The position numbers and the translations under genes were made by a program. 64,000 nucleotides of DNA from Porodaedalea pini (lineage: Eukaryota > Basidiomycota > Agaricomycetes > Hymenochaetales > Hymenochaetaceae), in contig NBAY01000019.1 in assembly GCA_002794775.1 (NCBI GenBank), forward strand, positions 496,001 through 560,000. The letters run 5' to 3'. Positions 1 to 12,200 of this stretch are shown here, piece by piece. Position 1 is the stretch's first letter; the number at the start of each line of letters is the position of its first letter. The notes under the pieces are model-generated. The model was not told the origin of the DNA, ran no database searches, and saw only the letters and a program-made list of their open reading frames with translations.

Positions 1-1328
1 AGTGTTTGGTTCTGACACAAACATACTAATCTCTGTGAGGAAGAGCTGTCCCCGTAACTTCGTCAGTATCATATACTTCGCAGTAAGTGATCAAATCTAT
101 CCATGATATTATAACCAACGCACATCTCCACTGGTGAAAGAATCGGTACATCGGGATTTTTGGAGCGATATGTGGAGTAGCATGTCAGTCAATGTCTCTA
201 TGTGTTACATGAAATGGAGCACTCACTGACGTGTATTCGACGGTATAGCCAAGACGTTCAATGTTAATCAGACAATGTAAGTGAACGCTGGATCAGGTTC
301 AAAATCAAACACTCAATTGTCTTTTTCTATAGCTGTGAGTGTCTGAACTAGAACCAACGTAAGCTTTACATTTTACAATTCTTCATAAGGCTCCTTCAGC
401 AAGTGGTCGGAGCTCCTCGCCGGTAAGTGTGCGATTTTGATTTTCTCATCCATTGCCCTTCACTCATGTACGATTAGACTGGGCGACTTTCCTTCTGATT
501 GAGTGTATTGGGACTTCAACATTTACAGAAGTACTCGATTGTAACTAACATATTTTCAGACATCCTTCTTATGAGGGTTCTAGCCCTGTATTCTCGGGGT
601 AGGCACTATCTATGACGTTTTTGCGTTGCGCGCTCACTTCAAGTCGCAGGCAAGATTGCAACTCGGTGTCTTAGGACGCTGTTTGCTCTGGAAGCAAGTT
701 ACACCTTGGGCCTCCTCATATACGTCGTGATATATGAGAAAGGTAACTGATTGCATTCTGATCCGACTCCATCTTTTAATGTATATGTAGTCGGCGTGGA
801 GAATCTCTCTGAAGGTCTTGCGTTTTGCGGAGGAGTCGGTGACAATAGGATTATTCCGAAAACATATGCCGCAGCTTGGTGAGCGCACAAGTCCTCGATG
901 ATTAATACCCTGCTTATTTAGAGCAGGATCCCGCCGTTGATTTATGACCTTGCCTGCATGATTTTGTCACTGTACAAGGCTGTAGAGTTCTGGAAAGAGT
1001 CACCAGGCTCCACGGGGACCGACCTTGTGAAGGTCCTCATTCAAGACCAGGCCATGTACTTTGTCCTGTAAGTGCGACACTTGCTCCTCTTGTATTTGCA
1101 TCTTATTGGGAACTTGACAGACTCATCGTCAATACTCTTGCGCAAGTCTTATCCGAAGTATTGAACGCGTCTATGGTGACTGTCTTCCTGGGCGTCATGG
1201 GAAACCCACTTGTTCTCTGCGTTCTTGGAAGCCGCCTTGTGATCAACATGAAAGAGGCGGGGGAGAAAGTAGCGAATGGGGGAACGAGAAACAGCACGAA
1301 TACGATGAGCGCCATGGAGTTCTCTTGA
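1..1328 (+). CDS. DUF6533-type multi-pass membrane protein, 5' end unresolved
   Basis: Plus-strand spliced gene. Exons I can read are about 560-598 (ILLMRVLALYSRG), 650-742 (TRCLRTLFALEASYTLGLLI), 791-878 (NLSEGLAFCGGV), 927-1070 (YDLACMILSLYKAVEFWKES, then VKVLIQDQAMYF) and 1121-1328, ending NTMSAMEFS and TGA. The order RVLALY, a Cys-bearing loop, LYKAVEFW, LIQDQ and a C-terminal GNRL-like stretch followed by SAMEFS is typical of DUF6533 membrane proteins, which are abundant in Agaricomycetes and of unknown biochemical function. About 190 residues are visible, with several hydrophobic helices. No stop interrupts the joined exons. Exons upstream of 560 could not be joined in frame, so the N-terminus is either before the window or in introns I misread. 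Function is not known. Confidence 0.7.
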
Positions 1329-2001
1329 ACCGTAAACCTAGGGGTCATTGGAGTGGAATAGCTTAAGCTTATTAAATGTATTCTCTGTGTTCTCGAGCCT
1401 CGCTTCGCCAGTTCTCGAGGACGCGCTGCGTTGTACGCAGATGTATATATGCATTCTAATGTCTTGCGGGGAGAACAGGAGGGAGAGAGAGAGAGAGAGA
1501 AGAGGGTGGGTGCCAGCCTCCGCAGTGCTAGCTTAGAAACACAGCGGGCAATAATACATTACAGAGCCCTCGGAGTTTTAAAACAAAGCTACACGATGAG
1601 CTGCTATAAATATTATCCAATCGCATAGCTTGCACGTGACCTTTGGTTTTGCCCAGCTCTCGTCAGCGAATTTGGCGGAAGATTTATTCTCCGTGTGGCT
1701 GAGGATGAGAATCTTTGGATTCGGACCGCTAAACGTGTGTACAATGCCGTCGTCTATGTACTCCTTCTCCGTACTGGTGACCAACGGAAACCACGGGAGC
1801 AGGTACCCTTACTAATTGCCTATTCAGTATCACCGAGAACCCTTGCATCCGCCGATGGCAGGAATATTAATGGGATCCCTGTGAACACTGTCGCGTCTTG
1901 CTCCTGGCTTCGTGAACTCACACTGGCTGGTAAACTTTTTGCTTATCAGGTATATATACCATGGCCTCCGATGAGAAGCGGGACGAAGAGGTCAGTTCAC
2001 G
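1329..2001. other. Intergenic region with P450 promoter
   Basis: No coding exon recognised. It contains a short GA microsatellite at 1483-1502, an AT-rich TATAAATATTATCCAATCG stretch near 1605-1623 with a CCAAT box, and a second TATA-like TATATATACCATGG near 1951. The last 300 bases are the likely promoter and leader of the downstream P450, whose start codon is at 2002. Confidence 0.4.
1483..1502. repeat. (GA)n microsatellite
   Basis: Ten GA units in a row lie in the intergenic region between the membrane protein gene and the P450 gene. Confidence 0.9.
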
Positions 2002-4160
2002 ATGAGCTTCCTGTCTGCAGCAGCCCTTTGCGCCGTGCTTGCCATCCTCTTCAGATCGCTGTGGATGTCGAACCAACGACACTCGAACCTGCCGTCCGGA
2101 CCAAAGGGCGACTGGATCGTCGGGAATTTGGGCGATTTGCTTTCAAAGTACCAGTGGAGGAAGTTCTCTGCGTGGTCGAAGATATTCGGTATGTGGTTGA
2201 TCCGTCTGCGTTTGCAATGTCTTTCTGCTAACGGCGATACTGCAGGAGATATCATGTACATGAACGTTCTCGGACGGCCCGTCATTGTGTTGAACAAATT
2301 TGAACACGCTCGCGAACTTATGGACAGGCGCGGTGCGATATACTCTGACCGTCCTTGGATGGTGTACATTGTCGAGATGTAAGATTTTTCATGACCTGTA
2401 AATGGCGAACGAGCTGAAAAGTCTCCTTAGGGTAAAGATCCGTTCTGTTACCTTCATGCCGTACGGAGACCTGTGGAGGCTGCACCGCCGACTCATGCAA
2501 CAGTACCTCAACTCCCGTGCTGTAGTCGCTTTTCGTCCACACCAAATTAGGAGCGCCCGGAATCTGATTGAAGATCTGCTTGTGCAACCAGATGCTTTCT
2601 GGAAGCACATCAAGCGGTGCGTGTCTGTCTTAATGCGTCTCGCGTGAACTGAATGTGCATTAGGTTTGCAGCATCTTCAGTCCTTTCAGCTACATATGGA
2701 TATACGGTCGCTCGTGAAGATGACCCACTCGTGAAGCTGAACATACATTCAGAAGGCGTGATAGTCAAGCCTGGTCCTCCCGGAGCTACAATAGTGGATC
2801 TGTTTCCCATTCGTTCGTCTTTGCTTTACCACCATGATTTTCTTAAGCTAACGCAACTTTCTTCAGTCCGTTTCGTACCATCTTTCATGCCAGGCGCATC
2901 GTTCAAGAGACATGCGATAGAAGGGAGAGAGGCATTACAAGTGATGGCTACTCGTCCGTACGAGATGGTCAAGGAGCAGCGTGTGAGACATTGTATGCCT
3001 TCGACTCCTTGCTTGGTCTGATGCTTGGCATTACATAGGCCGCCGGTACAGTACTGCCGTCTTTGCTGTCTCGCATGCTAGATGATTACGAGCAGCTTGG
3101 GGTCAACGACCAAGCTCGGTATGAAGCTATCAAGGATGTCTGCGGCGCTATGTATCGGGGTGAGCATTCTATGCGCCGAAGGATCATTAGCTCACTATAT
3201 TATCTTATAAAACGGTGATGTAGCTGGAGTCAACACGGTGAGCCTCAATCATTCGTAAACTACCTATCGCGCTAATTCACCTTAAGACATCCGCAACGCT
3301 TTATGTCTTCATTCTGGCGATGGTCTTGCATCCGCACGTTGCGAGGAAGGCTCAGAACGAGCTGGATGCCGTTCTCGGTGGCGAACGTCTGCCACTTTTC
3401 GAAGATCAGGATTCACTTCCGTATATAAGTTGCATTCTGAAAGAGTGTCTACGGTGAGCTCCTATCCTGTCCGTCTTTCGGTGTCCTAATGTGGATCTAG
3501 GTGGCGGCCCCCTTTTCCTCTAGGTAGGAACAATCGTCTCAGTCTAAATTTGTTGACGCTGACGTTGGCCGTCTAGGTATAGCACATCGTGCAATGGAAG
3601 AGGGAGAAATAGAAGAAAAATTTATTCCAAAGGATTCGATGATCATGCCGAACATCTGGTACATTCCATCTCAATACTGCGCTGCTGCGCTTTACTGACT
3701 CGTAAGTGCAGGCAGATGATGCATGACGAACGCAACTACGCAGAACCAGAAGTTTTCAATCCCGAACGCTTCGTGAAAACTGGTGATGCTGCGCCATCTA
3801 TTCTAGACCCTGGAGCTGCTGTATTCGGCTTCGGGAGGCGGTGAGAACTATGCGATTCGAATCACTCCTATCTCTTCTGAACCCTTTCGTTCGAAGCATT
3901 TGCCCCGGACGTCACTTTGCGGAAGCAAGCCTTTGGTTGGCGATGGCCAGCATTCTTACGGTCTTCGACATTCTACCCTCTGTAGATAGAAATGGTTCTG
4001 AAGTTCTCCCGAAGGGCGAGTTTACGTCTGGTTTGAATAGGTAAGATACTGCGCATTCTTCGCATCTGAGATTTTGCTTACCCCTTAAACCAGCTGGCCA
4101 ATGGAGTATGCGTGTAGATTTGTTCCTCGCAGCGAGGGAGCGGCGACACTTGTAAAATGA
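2002..4160 (+). CDS. Cytochrome P450 monooxygenase, complete, 13 exons
   Basis: Heme-thiolate monooxygenase, probably ER-anchored by the hydrophobic N-terminus (MSFLSAAALCAVLAILF), followed by a proline/glycine hinge (LPSGPKGDW). Exons: 2002-2188, 2246-2378, 2431-2616, 2664-2812, 2867-2982, 3039-3159, 3224-3237, 3287-3453, 3501-3523, 3577-3658, 3712-3840, 3897-4040 and 4094-4160. All junctions are GT-AG and phases join without a stop, giving 505 residues, normal for a fungal P450. Landmarks: a helix-C region (GDLWRLHRR), the I-helix oxygen motif AGVNT at residues 298-302, ExxR (ECLR, Glu355/Arg358), PERF, and the heme loop FGFGRRICPGR with axial Cys about 438. Exons 7 (14 nt) and 9 (23 nt) are micro-exons; exon 7 encodes almost exactly AGVNT. 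It resembles the large CYP5144/CYP5150-like basidiomycete P450s. The substrate cannot be told from sequence. Confidence 0.92.
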
Positions 4161-4691
4161 CTCAAATAAGAAGAATTGAAACGAATGGTTTCATATACGC
4201 ATTGTAAGTTGTGCTACGTTAGTGTCACATGTCTACCTTTATTAATGTTTTCTGTGGTAGTCCGAAGGCTTCATCAGCTTTTCACTGCATTAGTTCGAGG
4301 ACTTTGTATACTCAATTGCATGAGAATTGATAACAGATGTCAAGTTTGTCACTCTGTTCCTCAGTATTCAAGGACTCTTTTCCGGAAATTCAAGCTCGAC
4401 TCAAATTCGGGGCCGATTTCTGACGTATGTCGAGTCAAGACCATCTCGGATAGGACCGAAAGATGCGGTACCGGAAAAGGTGTACATTTCACGACTCACT
4501 GACTTCCATGCTAATGGCGAAGGCACTGCGCTGCATTTCACAGCTGGCTGCGGGATGAAAACTGTGCCATGGCGCAGCTGCTCCAGATATGCATAAGAGG
4601 CGCGCTGTCCTGCCCTGTGACGGCTAAGACCCTTCTCCTAGCCACCACTATCTACTCTCCGGGATTCCCTTCGACCTCTGTGGAGGGCAAG
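4161..4691. other. Intergenic region upstream of rvt
   Basis: No exon recognised. The rvt reading frame is open upstream of the chosen start back to a second ATG at 4569 in good context (GCCATGG). A 41-residue extension from there is possible, but nothing in it looks conserved. Confidence 0.4.
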
Positions 4692-7476
4692 ATGTCGACC
4701 GAAGCTTTCAGCGAAACTCTCCAATTCATCACGAATGTCAAACTCAACGAGCTCGATAAAAGAAACGACAAGTTCGTCCAGCTTGTATCTCAGGTCATCA
4801 CTGATGCAAACGCGTACGCCGATATCGATCCCATTGCACGTCTTTCGGTCTTCGTGGACGGCCTCAAAGCGTGGCCCGGCGCACGTTCCGACGACTTCAG
4901 TCTTGTTGACATCAAGCGTTATTTGGAACAGGCGCGGTGTGACCCTGGTTTCCCGCCCTCTGTGATCGAGGAGTGGAGCCGCAAGGCGCAAGCGCAATTC
5001 GACCACGAGACTACGCGCTTCGACTTCGCTCGGTTGTTTGGAATGCTTCTTAATGATTGGCTCAAGTCCAAGTCCTCGACTTCGCAAGTCACAGTCGCTG
5101 CCGCCGATGGCACTGCTAGGGACCAAACATCGTCACCGGAGGTCTTCGAGAAAATTAGTAGGAAGGAGACCATCGAACAGAAGGAAAAATTGGAGTCGCT
5201 CATCTTCGAGGAGAGGAAGATCGATGTTGTTGCTCTGAAGGCTTATCTGAAGGGTCTGTTTTCTACGAAGGAGGCGGCGAAGGAGTTAGAGATACTGCGG
5301 ACGCACGTCAATAAGTTCGGTAGGGACCTTCGGGGGAGGACAATTACGACGTCGGAGCTGAAAGAAGTGATACAGTCTGTGCTTCAGACGGATGTGCTCT
5401 CCGAAGAGAAGCAGGCAACGCTCAAGGAGTTTCTGCGCAACCCAACGGTCATGAAGGAGCTGGCGAGTGTTCTCAACATGCAGCTCTCGACGATCAAATC
5501 GTGGAACTGGCCGATGGATGGTGTTGTACTCGAGCCGCGTCGCCACCTCAATGGACGTACACGCTTCCACCTTGATACGGAGATTCTCACATGTCTCCTT
5601 CTGCACTTCCTTGGCATACTCTGGTCGGTCGAGTTCAAGGAGATTTTTAACTCACTCCTAAATAGTAGGATCTGGAAACGGTTGCCGAGAAAGCTCGGCC
5701 GTGTCGACCGTAAGCGCAGAGACGTCTTCTATGGAAAGGAGGACGCGTACGACAGTATCGACAAACTGCGCCGCAAACATGAAACGGACCACTTTTTCAT
5801 GTGCCAACTGCCGTCAGAGTTCAACGTGACAACCGACAACTACAAGGATGATGCGGACGAAGAAGATTATGTGGACAACTTCTGGTTAGTGAAGGACAGC
5901 AACTACAGTCACCCGCGCTTCGACTCGCCTGTTGACCTGAAACAGTCTCTGCTGCACATTCTCTCAGCCGATATCATCTTAAGCAAGGCCTTGTATGAAA
6001 AGTGCACAGTAGTGCGCACAGATCTCGAGTGGTTCGGCCCGTCTCTGCCCTTTGCTACTATTATGACCGTCCTCGAGTTCTTTGGCATGCCGGAGGAAAA
6101 TATCAACTTCATGGAAAGCTTTCTCTCGTGTCCCGTCATGTTCAAAGACGATCCGTCGAGGCAGGTGCGCTTGCGTAGGCGTGGTGTTCCGATCTCATAT
6201 ATGCTAAGGTATGTTAGTTGTTAATTTCTATCTCAAACGTAGCTGAATACGATCTACTCCTCGCAGTACACTCTTCGGCGAGCTTGTGATGTTTATCATG
6301 GATTTCGCTGTTAATCAAAGGGCGGATGGACTTTTCCTCCATCGCATTCACGACGACTTCTGGTTTTGGGATGCGGACTCCTCACGTTGTGCTGCCGCCT
6401 GGACTGAAATGCAGCGCTACGCGGCGGTCGCGGGTCTTACTTTCAATCTAGAGAAGACCGGTTCAGTTGCCATCGGGGAAGATGTATTGCACAATGATCT
6501 TCCTTGTGGTGATGTACGCTGGGGATTCCTGCGTATGGATGCCGCGTCGAATGGACGATTCGTAGTGGATCAGGCGATGGTCGACAACCATATCACGGAG
6601 TTGCGCCGGCAGCTGTCAGCAACGACGTCTGTCTTTGGATGGATTCAGGCATACAACAAATACAACGCCTTCATCGTGCGCAACTGTGGTTCACCCGCCA
6701 TTGTTTATGGCAAGAAACACATCGACGATATCATTGATACGCTCACCCGCGTACAGAGGACACTCTTCTCCGCTGAGGGTGGCGGCGCGAACCAGGGTAG
6801 CTTTGTCACTGCAGTTGCGAAAATGATCGAGGACAAGTTCGGAGTGCCTACCAAAGAAATTCCGTACGGCTGGTATCTCTGGCCCAATGCGGCGGGGGGA
6901 CTCGAGGTGAAGGACCCGCTCGTCGATCTTTTCCTCGTGCGTAATGGCTACGAAGGGCAGTCGGTCGATGGCATTCTAAGGCATGCTTACTTCGAGGATG
7001 AATGGCGATACGAGCTTGCGAAACGACGTTGGGAGGGAGGCGAAACAGGCGAACGTACGGGCACATTTTCGATGCTGCCACCACTTTCAGTACCTGGCGA
7101 GCGCGATGTCGTCTCACCTAGCGAGCCTTTCTTCTCTTTCGAAGAGTTCACGAAGGGCCGCGAGGAGTGTGGATACTGGTGGTGCGATGCGTACAAGAAG
7201 CTTCTGGAACGTCCAAAACGTTGCGAAATCGAGTGTACGCCACAGCTCGAGGCATCGTTGAAGCTCCTCGGTGATGGTGTCAATGCGTTTGGCGGGGCGA
7301 AGCTCGGCGTGACTTCAGGCTGGGGAACGCTCCCCCCATACTGGCAGTGGATCATTGCGTTGCATCATGACGAAATGGTGAAAAAGTTTGGGAGCTTGGC
7401 GGTTGTAGAACCGAAGTCTGTTCCTGTGGGTATGGTGTCTGTCTTCAAGGGATCGCGGATGAAATGGGAGCAGTGA
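4692..7476 (+). CDS. rvt: Reverse-transcriptase-related cellular gene (RVT), complete
   Basis: Two exons (4692-6208 and 6267-7476; intron gtatgt...cgcag) encode 908 residues. The first about 290 residues are charged and helical, with coiled-coil character around EKISRKETIEQKEKLES. A reverse-transcriptase palm follows: motif A TDLEWFG with Asp444, motif B RRRGVPISYM (about 497-506), motif C RIHDDFWFW with Asp535/Asp536 where retroelements have Y-x-D-D, motif D AGLTFNLEKTG (about 561-571) and a primer-grip-like VRWGFLRMD. There are no LTRs, RNase H, endonuclease, integrase, zinc knuckle, poly(A) tail or flanking duplication, and both exons are intact. These are the marks of the rvt class: domesticated, usually low-copy RT genes known from fungi, rotifers and some bacteria, with protein-primed or terminal-transferase-like activity reported and an unclear biological role. 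Start 4692 (AAGATGT) was chosen because the family-like N-terminus begins there; 4569 is an alternative. Confidence 0.85.
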
Positions 7477-7670
7477 AAAACCGTAGTGTTTAAGTCTTAT
7501 CCTCTCTTATCAGCTGTATAACAATCGAATCCACCACCCAGTGTTTAGTAGAAATCGCCTCTTTCCTTTACCGTGTACCGTGCATAACGATAACCACATT
7601 TGCCCGCTTCAGTAAGTAGGAAGAAATGGACTGCAAAGTCTGATGCTCAAAAATATGCGGGGTTGACAAA

Positions 7671-8776
7671 TTAAGAATCAGCGAAGTCAATGATGACCTT
7701 GACGGACGTTGAGACGGAGTCGTCACAGATAGGCTTTAGTATTACATCAGGAAAAACCTCCCAGCCAGAAATCCTTGGAATAATAATGATGCGGAACCAG
7801 AATACCTTCAAATTGGCTGGAATTGCTCGAATATTCCAGGTGATTCCGGGGTTTCCAGGGTTTCCGGCGGGGGTGCTTCCTGATGAACCATTTACAGCCA
7901 TTTTCATAAGTCCTGCGACACGTGCATGTCATGTGAAGTGAGCCACGTCAGAGCCAAAATGTCGAAAAATTAGAGTAAATGTTGATTTTCTCTGTAAATT
8001 CTGCACAGTACCTGCTCGTTAAGTACTTTAAAAAAAGGCACGGTTCTCAGGAGCAGAAATATGTAAAATATGGAGCAATACATTGATTGTGTAGGTGGGT
8101 AGAGATCAAACAAGTGCAGCCAGTCTGTTCTCTCATACATTTCCACTGAGATTCAAAAATTATGGCTCCCCTAAATCTACCTATAAAATTCTTTCCTGTG
8201 TCTGTAAATTAAGTATATGATTATACCAACATCTCCTGAAAGTTTGAAGCCAATCCATTCAGTATTCATGGTGCAGCAGCAAGATTTGTGTTCTACTCTG
8301 CAAAACCTGTTGTAAGAAAAGGAGGGTGGAAAGAGCTTGAAGTGGAACACAAATCTTGCTGCTGCACCATGAATACTGAATGGATTGGCTTCAAACTTTC
8401 AGGAGATGTTGGTATAATCATATACTTAATTTACAGACACAGGAAAGAATTTTATAGGTAGATTTAGGGGAGCCATAATTTTTGAATCTCAGTGGAAATG
8501 TATGAGAGAACAGACTGGCTGCACTTGTTTGATCTCTACCCACCTACACAATCAATGTATTGCTCCATATTTTACATATTTCTGCTCCTGAGAACCGTGC
8601 CTTTTGTTTGAGTACTTAACGAGCAGGTACTGTGCAGAATTTACAGAGAAAATCAACATTTACTCTAATTTTTCAACATTTTGGCTCTGACGTGGCTCAC
8701 TTCACATGACATGCACGTGTTGCAGGACTTATGAAAATGGCTGTAACCCACTTAAGTTGTCAGAGTTGTTAGACAT
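7671..8776 (-). pseudogene. Small 84-codon ORF split by a foldback element
   Basis: Reading the minus strand from ATG at 8776, the frame runs MSNNSDNLSG and enters foldback copy 1. When the element and one TA duplicate are ignored, it continues LNGSSGSTPAGNPGNPG, then a segment with NIRAIPANLKVFWF and ISGWEVFPDV, to TAA at 7671. The frame is preserved exactly across the element. The product would be a soluble, Gly/Pro/Ser-rich then beta-prone small protein. I do not recognise the family. Intact length before insertion was 84 residues in one exon; further exons cannot be excluded. Confidence 0.45.
7895..8743. mobile_element. Foldback TIR element, copy 1 (family FB-A)
   Basis: An 849-bp palindrome. 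The left arm begins CAGCCATTTTCATAAGTCC and the right arm ends with its reverse complement. Each arm is about 390 bp, separated by a loop of roughly 50-60 bp around 8300-8350. It is flanked by TA at 7893-7894 and 8744-8745, the target duplication. There is no transposase, so it is non-autonomous. Arms match each other almost perfectly, including bases unlike other copies. It interrupts a small minus-strand ORF. Confidence 0.85.
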
Positions 8777-8810
8777 TTTGTTTCTGTGCTGGCGTATGTT
8801 GCATGCAGTA

Positions 8811-9245
8811 TGTTAGGTGGGAGTCTGGGAGACGACTCGGACTGGGCAGGCCTCGGCTGACTGTTGTCTGGGACGTGCTATACTCGAGCGGGGACTCGGG
8901 ACATGCTTTACTCAGGCTAGGTTGTCGCAGAGGTAAGAGGATTAATACAATGTACACTACTACAGGAGGGGACGCGGTCTCACCTAGGTCATCGCGGAGG
9001 TAAGAGGAAAAGCAGAACAAGTGTTCGTGCAAGTTCCTCGAACCTTTTATTCGTGTTGATTGTGAGACTGGATTATCTAAGTACTGTATAGTTTATGTAA
9101 CTTGGCATGGAACGAATGAAGGTCATGTGAAGGGAGTGTGGGAAATGATTGAAAAGATGATTAATTATAATGAAAAGGGACGATTAAAAGAAAAGAAATG
9201 GTAAAAGGGAAATTAAAAGAAAAGGTGAAAGTTCGAGTCCTAACA
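8811..9245 (-). repeat. Element 1 3' LTR
   Basis: 435 bp with ends TGTTAGG/CCTAACA. It differs from the partner at 21067-21501 at 7 positions by eye, all transitions at CpG versus TpG/CpA. It contains a TATA-like AATAAAAGG (minus strand) about 31 nt before GTTCTGCTTTT, the presumed transcript start of the self-primer. Confidence 0.9.
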
Positions 9246-12200
9246 TTACCCCCCCCTCAAGGTTGGGTGTCCCGACCAGCCATGATCGTGGTCATCAGGT
9301 TCAGTGTTGACGAAGAGTGGACGGAGTCGTTGGCGAGGGATGTTGAGTTTTCGAGGGGCGCCGAGGTGTTTTTGATAGAATTCAGCGATTGCCTCCTTTG
9401 TGTTCTCGCCAAAGTCCATCTTGGGCTGCCAAGTCGGTTCATTGTAGCCAACCCACTTGACGAGGTATTGTAGCTTCCCTCAGTGCAGACACGAGTCTAG
9501 AACTTCCTTGATCTCATACTCCTCCTCATTGTTGACGATGTCAGGTAGTGGCGGTGCTGGTTGTTTCTGGCTCTTGAAGGATGGTTTGATGGCGGGCTTT
9601 AGCAGGGCCTCATTGAAGACCAGGTGGACCTTCTTCCATCACTTGGGGAGCCTGAGTTTGTACACGCTAGCTCCCACCTTGTTGACGATCTCGAAGGGAC
9701 CATACCATTTGTCAGCTAGTTTCTTCATTGGCGAATCTGTGCTGATGTTTCACCCGTTGAGGAAAACCTTGTCTCCAGCCTTGTACTCCACCGAAGTCCC
9801 TGCTGTCCGATCGTGGTAGCGCTTCATGTCATCCGCCGCCTTGACCAAGTTGTCCTTCACAACACGATGAGTCTCCTTGATGTGCTTCGCAAATTCTTCC
9901 GCCAACATGTTAGCAGACAAGGTTCGTGTTGTGTCAAAGCTCAAGGGGTGACGTCCTGTGTTTGCATAGAAGGGGGACATTTTTGTCGCTGAGTGTTCGT
10001 GGTTGTTGTATGCGAACTCCGCGAGGGGGAGCCAGTCCTTCCAGTCCGATTGATGATGGTTAACAAAGAGTCGAAGGTACTGTTTGAGCTCCTGGTTAAC
10101 ACATTCCGTTTGACCATCAGTCTGTGGGTGATACGCCGTCGATGGGTTGCCTTCGATGTGTAGGAGTTTGTACAGTTCCTTCATCATTGATGCATCAAAC
10201 TGCGTGCCTCAGTCATGGATGATCTCTTTTGGCAAGCTGTGGAGGCGGAAGACGTGGTCGCGGTACAGCTGAGCCATGCCTTCCGCTGACAACTTCATCA
10301 TCATCAGGATCATGTGCATCTGTTTCGAGAATCTATCAATGAAGACGCAGATTGCGTTGTGCCCCTTGGAGTCTGGGAGTTCTCCGATGAGGTCGACTGT
10401 GATGATTTCCCAGGGGCCTTCAGGGACTGCGTTTGGGTGGAGTGGCCTTGACCTCGACACCCTCAGAGCCTTTGTTCACTGACAGCGATCACACCCTCGG
10501 ACATACGCTCGGACGTCAGAGAACATCGACGTCCACCAGAAGTCTTGGCGGACGAGCTCCACCATTTTCGACGCCCCTAGGTGTCCAGCCAGTACTGAGT
10601 CATGACATTCCCGCAATATGGCCTCCTTCATTGATGACGGCATGTACACCTTGCCTCTCATCCGCCACAACCCGGCGACTTCTATCATACCCATCGGCCT
10701 CTCCGACTCATCCTGCACCCTCTGCGCATCACCCACTTGTTCCAACACCTCATCACGCAATGTTCGCACCACCCCACAATTCAACCACTTCTCCTTGATG
10801 AACACGACACCCTCGTTGTCATCCTTGCCTTGGTTGTACCCAGCCTTGCGCGACAGCAGGTTGGCCTTGCCCATCATCTTTCCTGACTTATGCTCGAGGT
10901 GGAAGTCAAATTCTTCGAGTTCAGTCCACCAGCGAGCTTGACGATAGCTCAGCTTCTGCGCTGATCAAAAATAGGTGAGGTTGGCGTGGTCAGACCAGAT
11001 TTCAATCTTGTGTCGGGCACCGAGGAGGTATTGTCGCCACTCCTTGAGCGCTGAAACTATCGTGAGCATCTCCTTATTGTAGATCTCGTAGTTTCATTCC
11101 GCGGGTAGGAGTGCTTCTGATCTGTAGGCTACCACCCTCCATTAGCCCTCCTGCTTCTGCAACAACACGCCACCAAGCGCAAAGTTCGACGAGTCTGCCT
11201 CTACGCAGAAAGGGCCCTCGTCATTGGCGATAGCCAGGACTGGAGGTGAGCAGAGACATCGTCTCAGCTCCTCAAATGCTTCCTGCTGTTCAGTCTCCCA
11301 TACCCAGTCCTTCTTGCCCATCAGCGAGGTCAGTGGGTGGACTACCTTGCTGTAGTCCTTGATGAACCGTCGCAGCCAGTTGCCCATGCCGAGGAATTGT
11401 TGCAGCTGTTTGAGGTTTCATGGGACTGGCCAGTCTGCAATTGCCTCTGTCTTTGCCGGGTCAGCCTTGATTTCACCATTGCCGATGATGTGTCCGAGGT
11501 ATTTTATGGTCTTGGCATTGAACTCGCATTTTTCTGGCTTTAGATACAGGCCATTTTCTTGCAGGATCTGAAGGATGCACCTCGACATCTCGATATGTTC
11601 CTCGAGAGTTTGCGAAAGAATGAGGATGTCGTCGAGATAGACGATGATCAGGTTATTGTAGATTAGTCCTTTGAAGATGTGGTTGACGAAGGCTTGGAAC
11701 ATTGCTGGTGCGTTGCAAAGACCAAAGAACATGACTGTTGGTTCAAAGAGACCCATATTCATGCGAAAGGCTGCCTTCCACTCATCGCCTTTGCGGATCC
11801 GGATGTTGTAGTATCCCCAGCGAAGGTCAAGCTTAGTGATGTACTTTGCTTTCTTGACCTTGTTGACGAGTTTGTCGATGAGAGGGAGGGGATACTTATT
11901 CTTGATTGTACCGTCATTGAGCTTACGGTAATCCTGGATCGGGCGTAGCGACTTGTCGGCCTTCTTGATGAAGAAGAAGGGCGATATTGATCGTCGGATA
12001 CGACCAGACTTCAAGTTCTCGTCAAGGAAGTCCTTTAGCGATTGTTGCTCAGTTGGCATGAGTGGATAGATCTTACAATCGCTAGGTTTCAAGTCAGGTT
12101 TCAAGTCAATGACATGGTCCCAGGGTCGATGTTCTGGCAGCTTCTCAAAGCCTTTCTCGCTGAAGATGTCAGCGTAGTCATTGAGGTATGCGGGCCAGGA

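Noticed and set aside
4569..4691. N-terminal extension of rvt from ATG 4569
   Set aside because: Open and in good start context, but no conserved feature; the start at 4692 gives the family-like N-terminus. Left as an alternative.
7671..9032. Short open frames reading through foldback arms
   Set aside because: The same peptide fragments recur at every copy because the arms are repeated; they are element sequence, not genes.
9231..9245. GTTCGAGTCC resembling a tRNA B-box
   Set aside because: It is the terminal sequence of the gypsy LTR (reverse of TGTTAGGACTCGAAC), occurs at both LTRs, and no tRNA cloverleaf surrounds it.
9246..9259. Poly-C run taken as a homopolymer error
   Set aside because: The same G-rich run with the same frame occurs in all three gypsy copies next to the LTR and is the polypurine tract.
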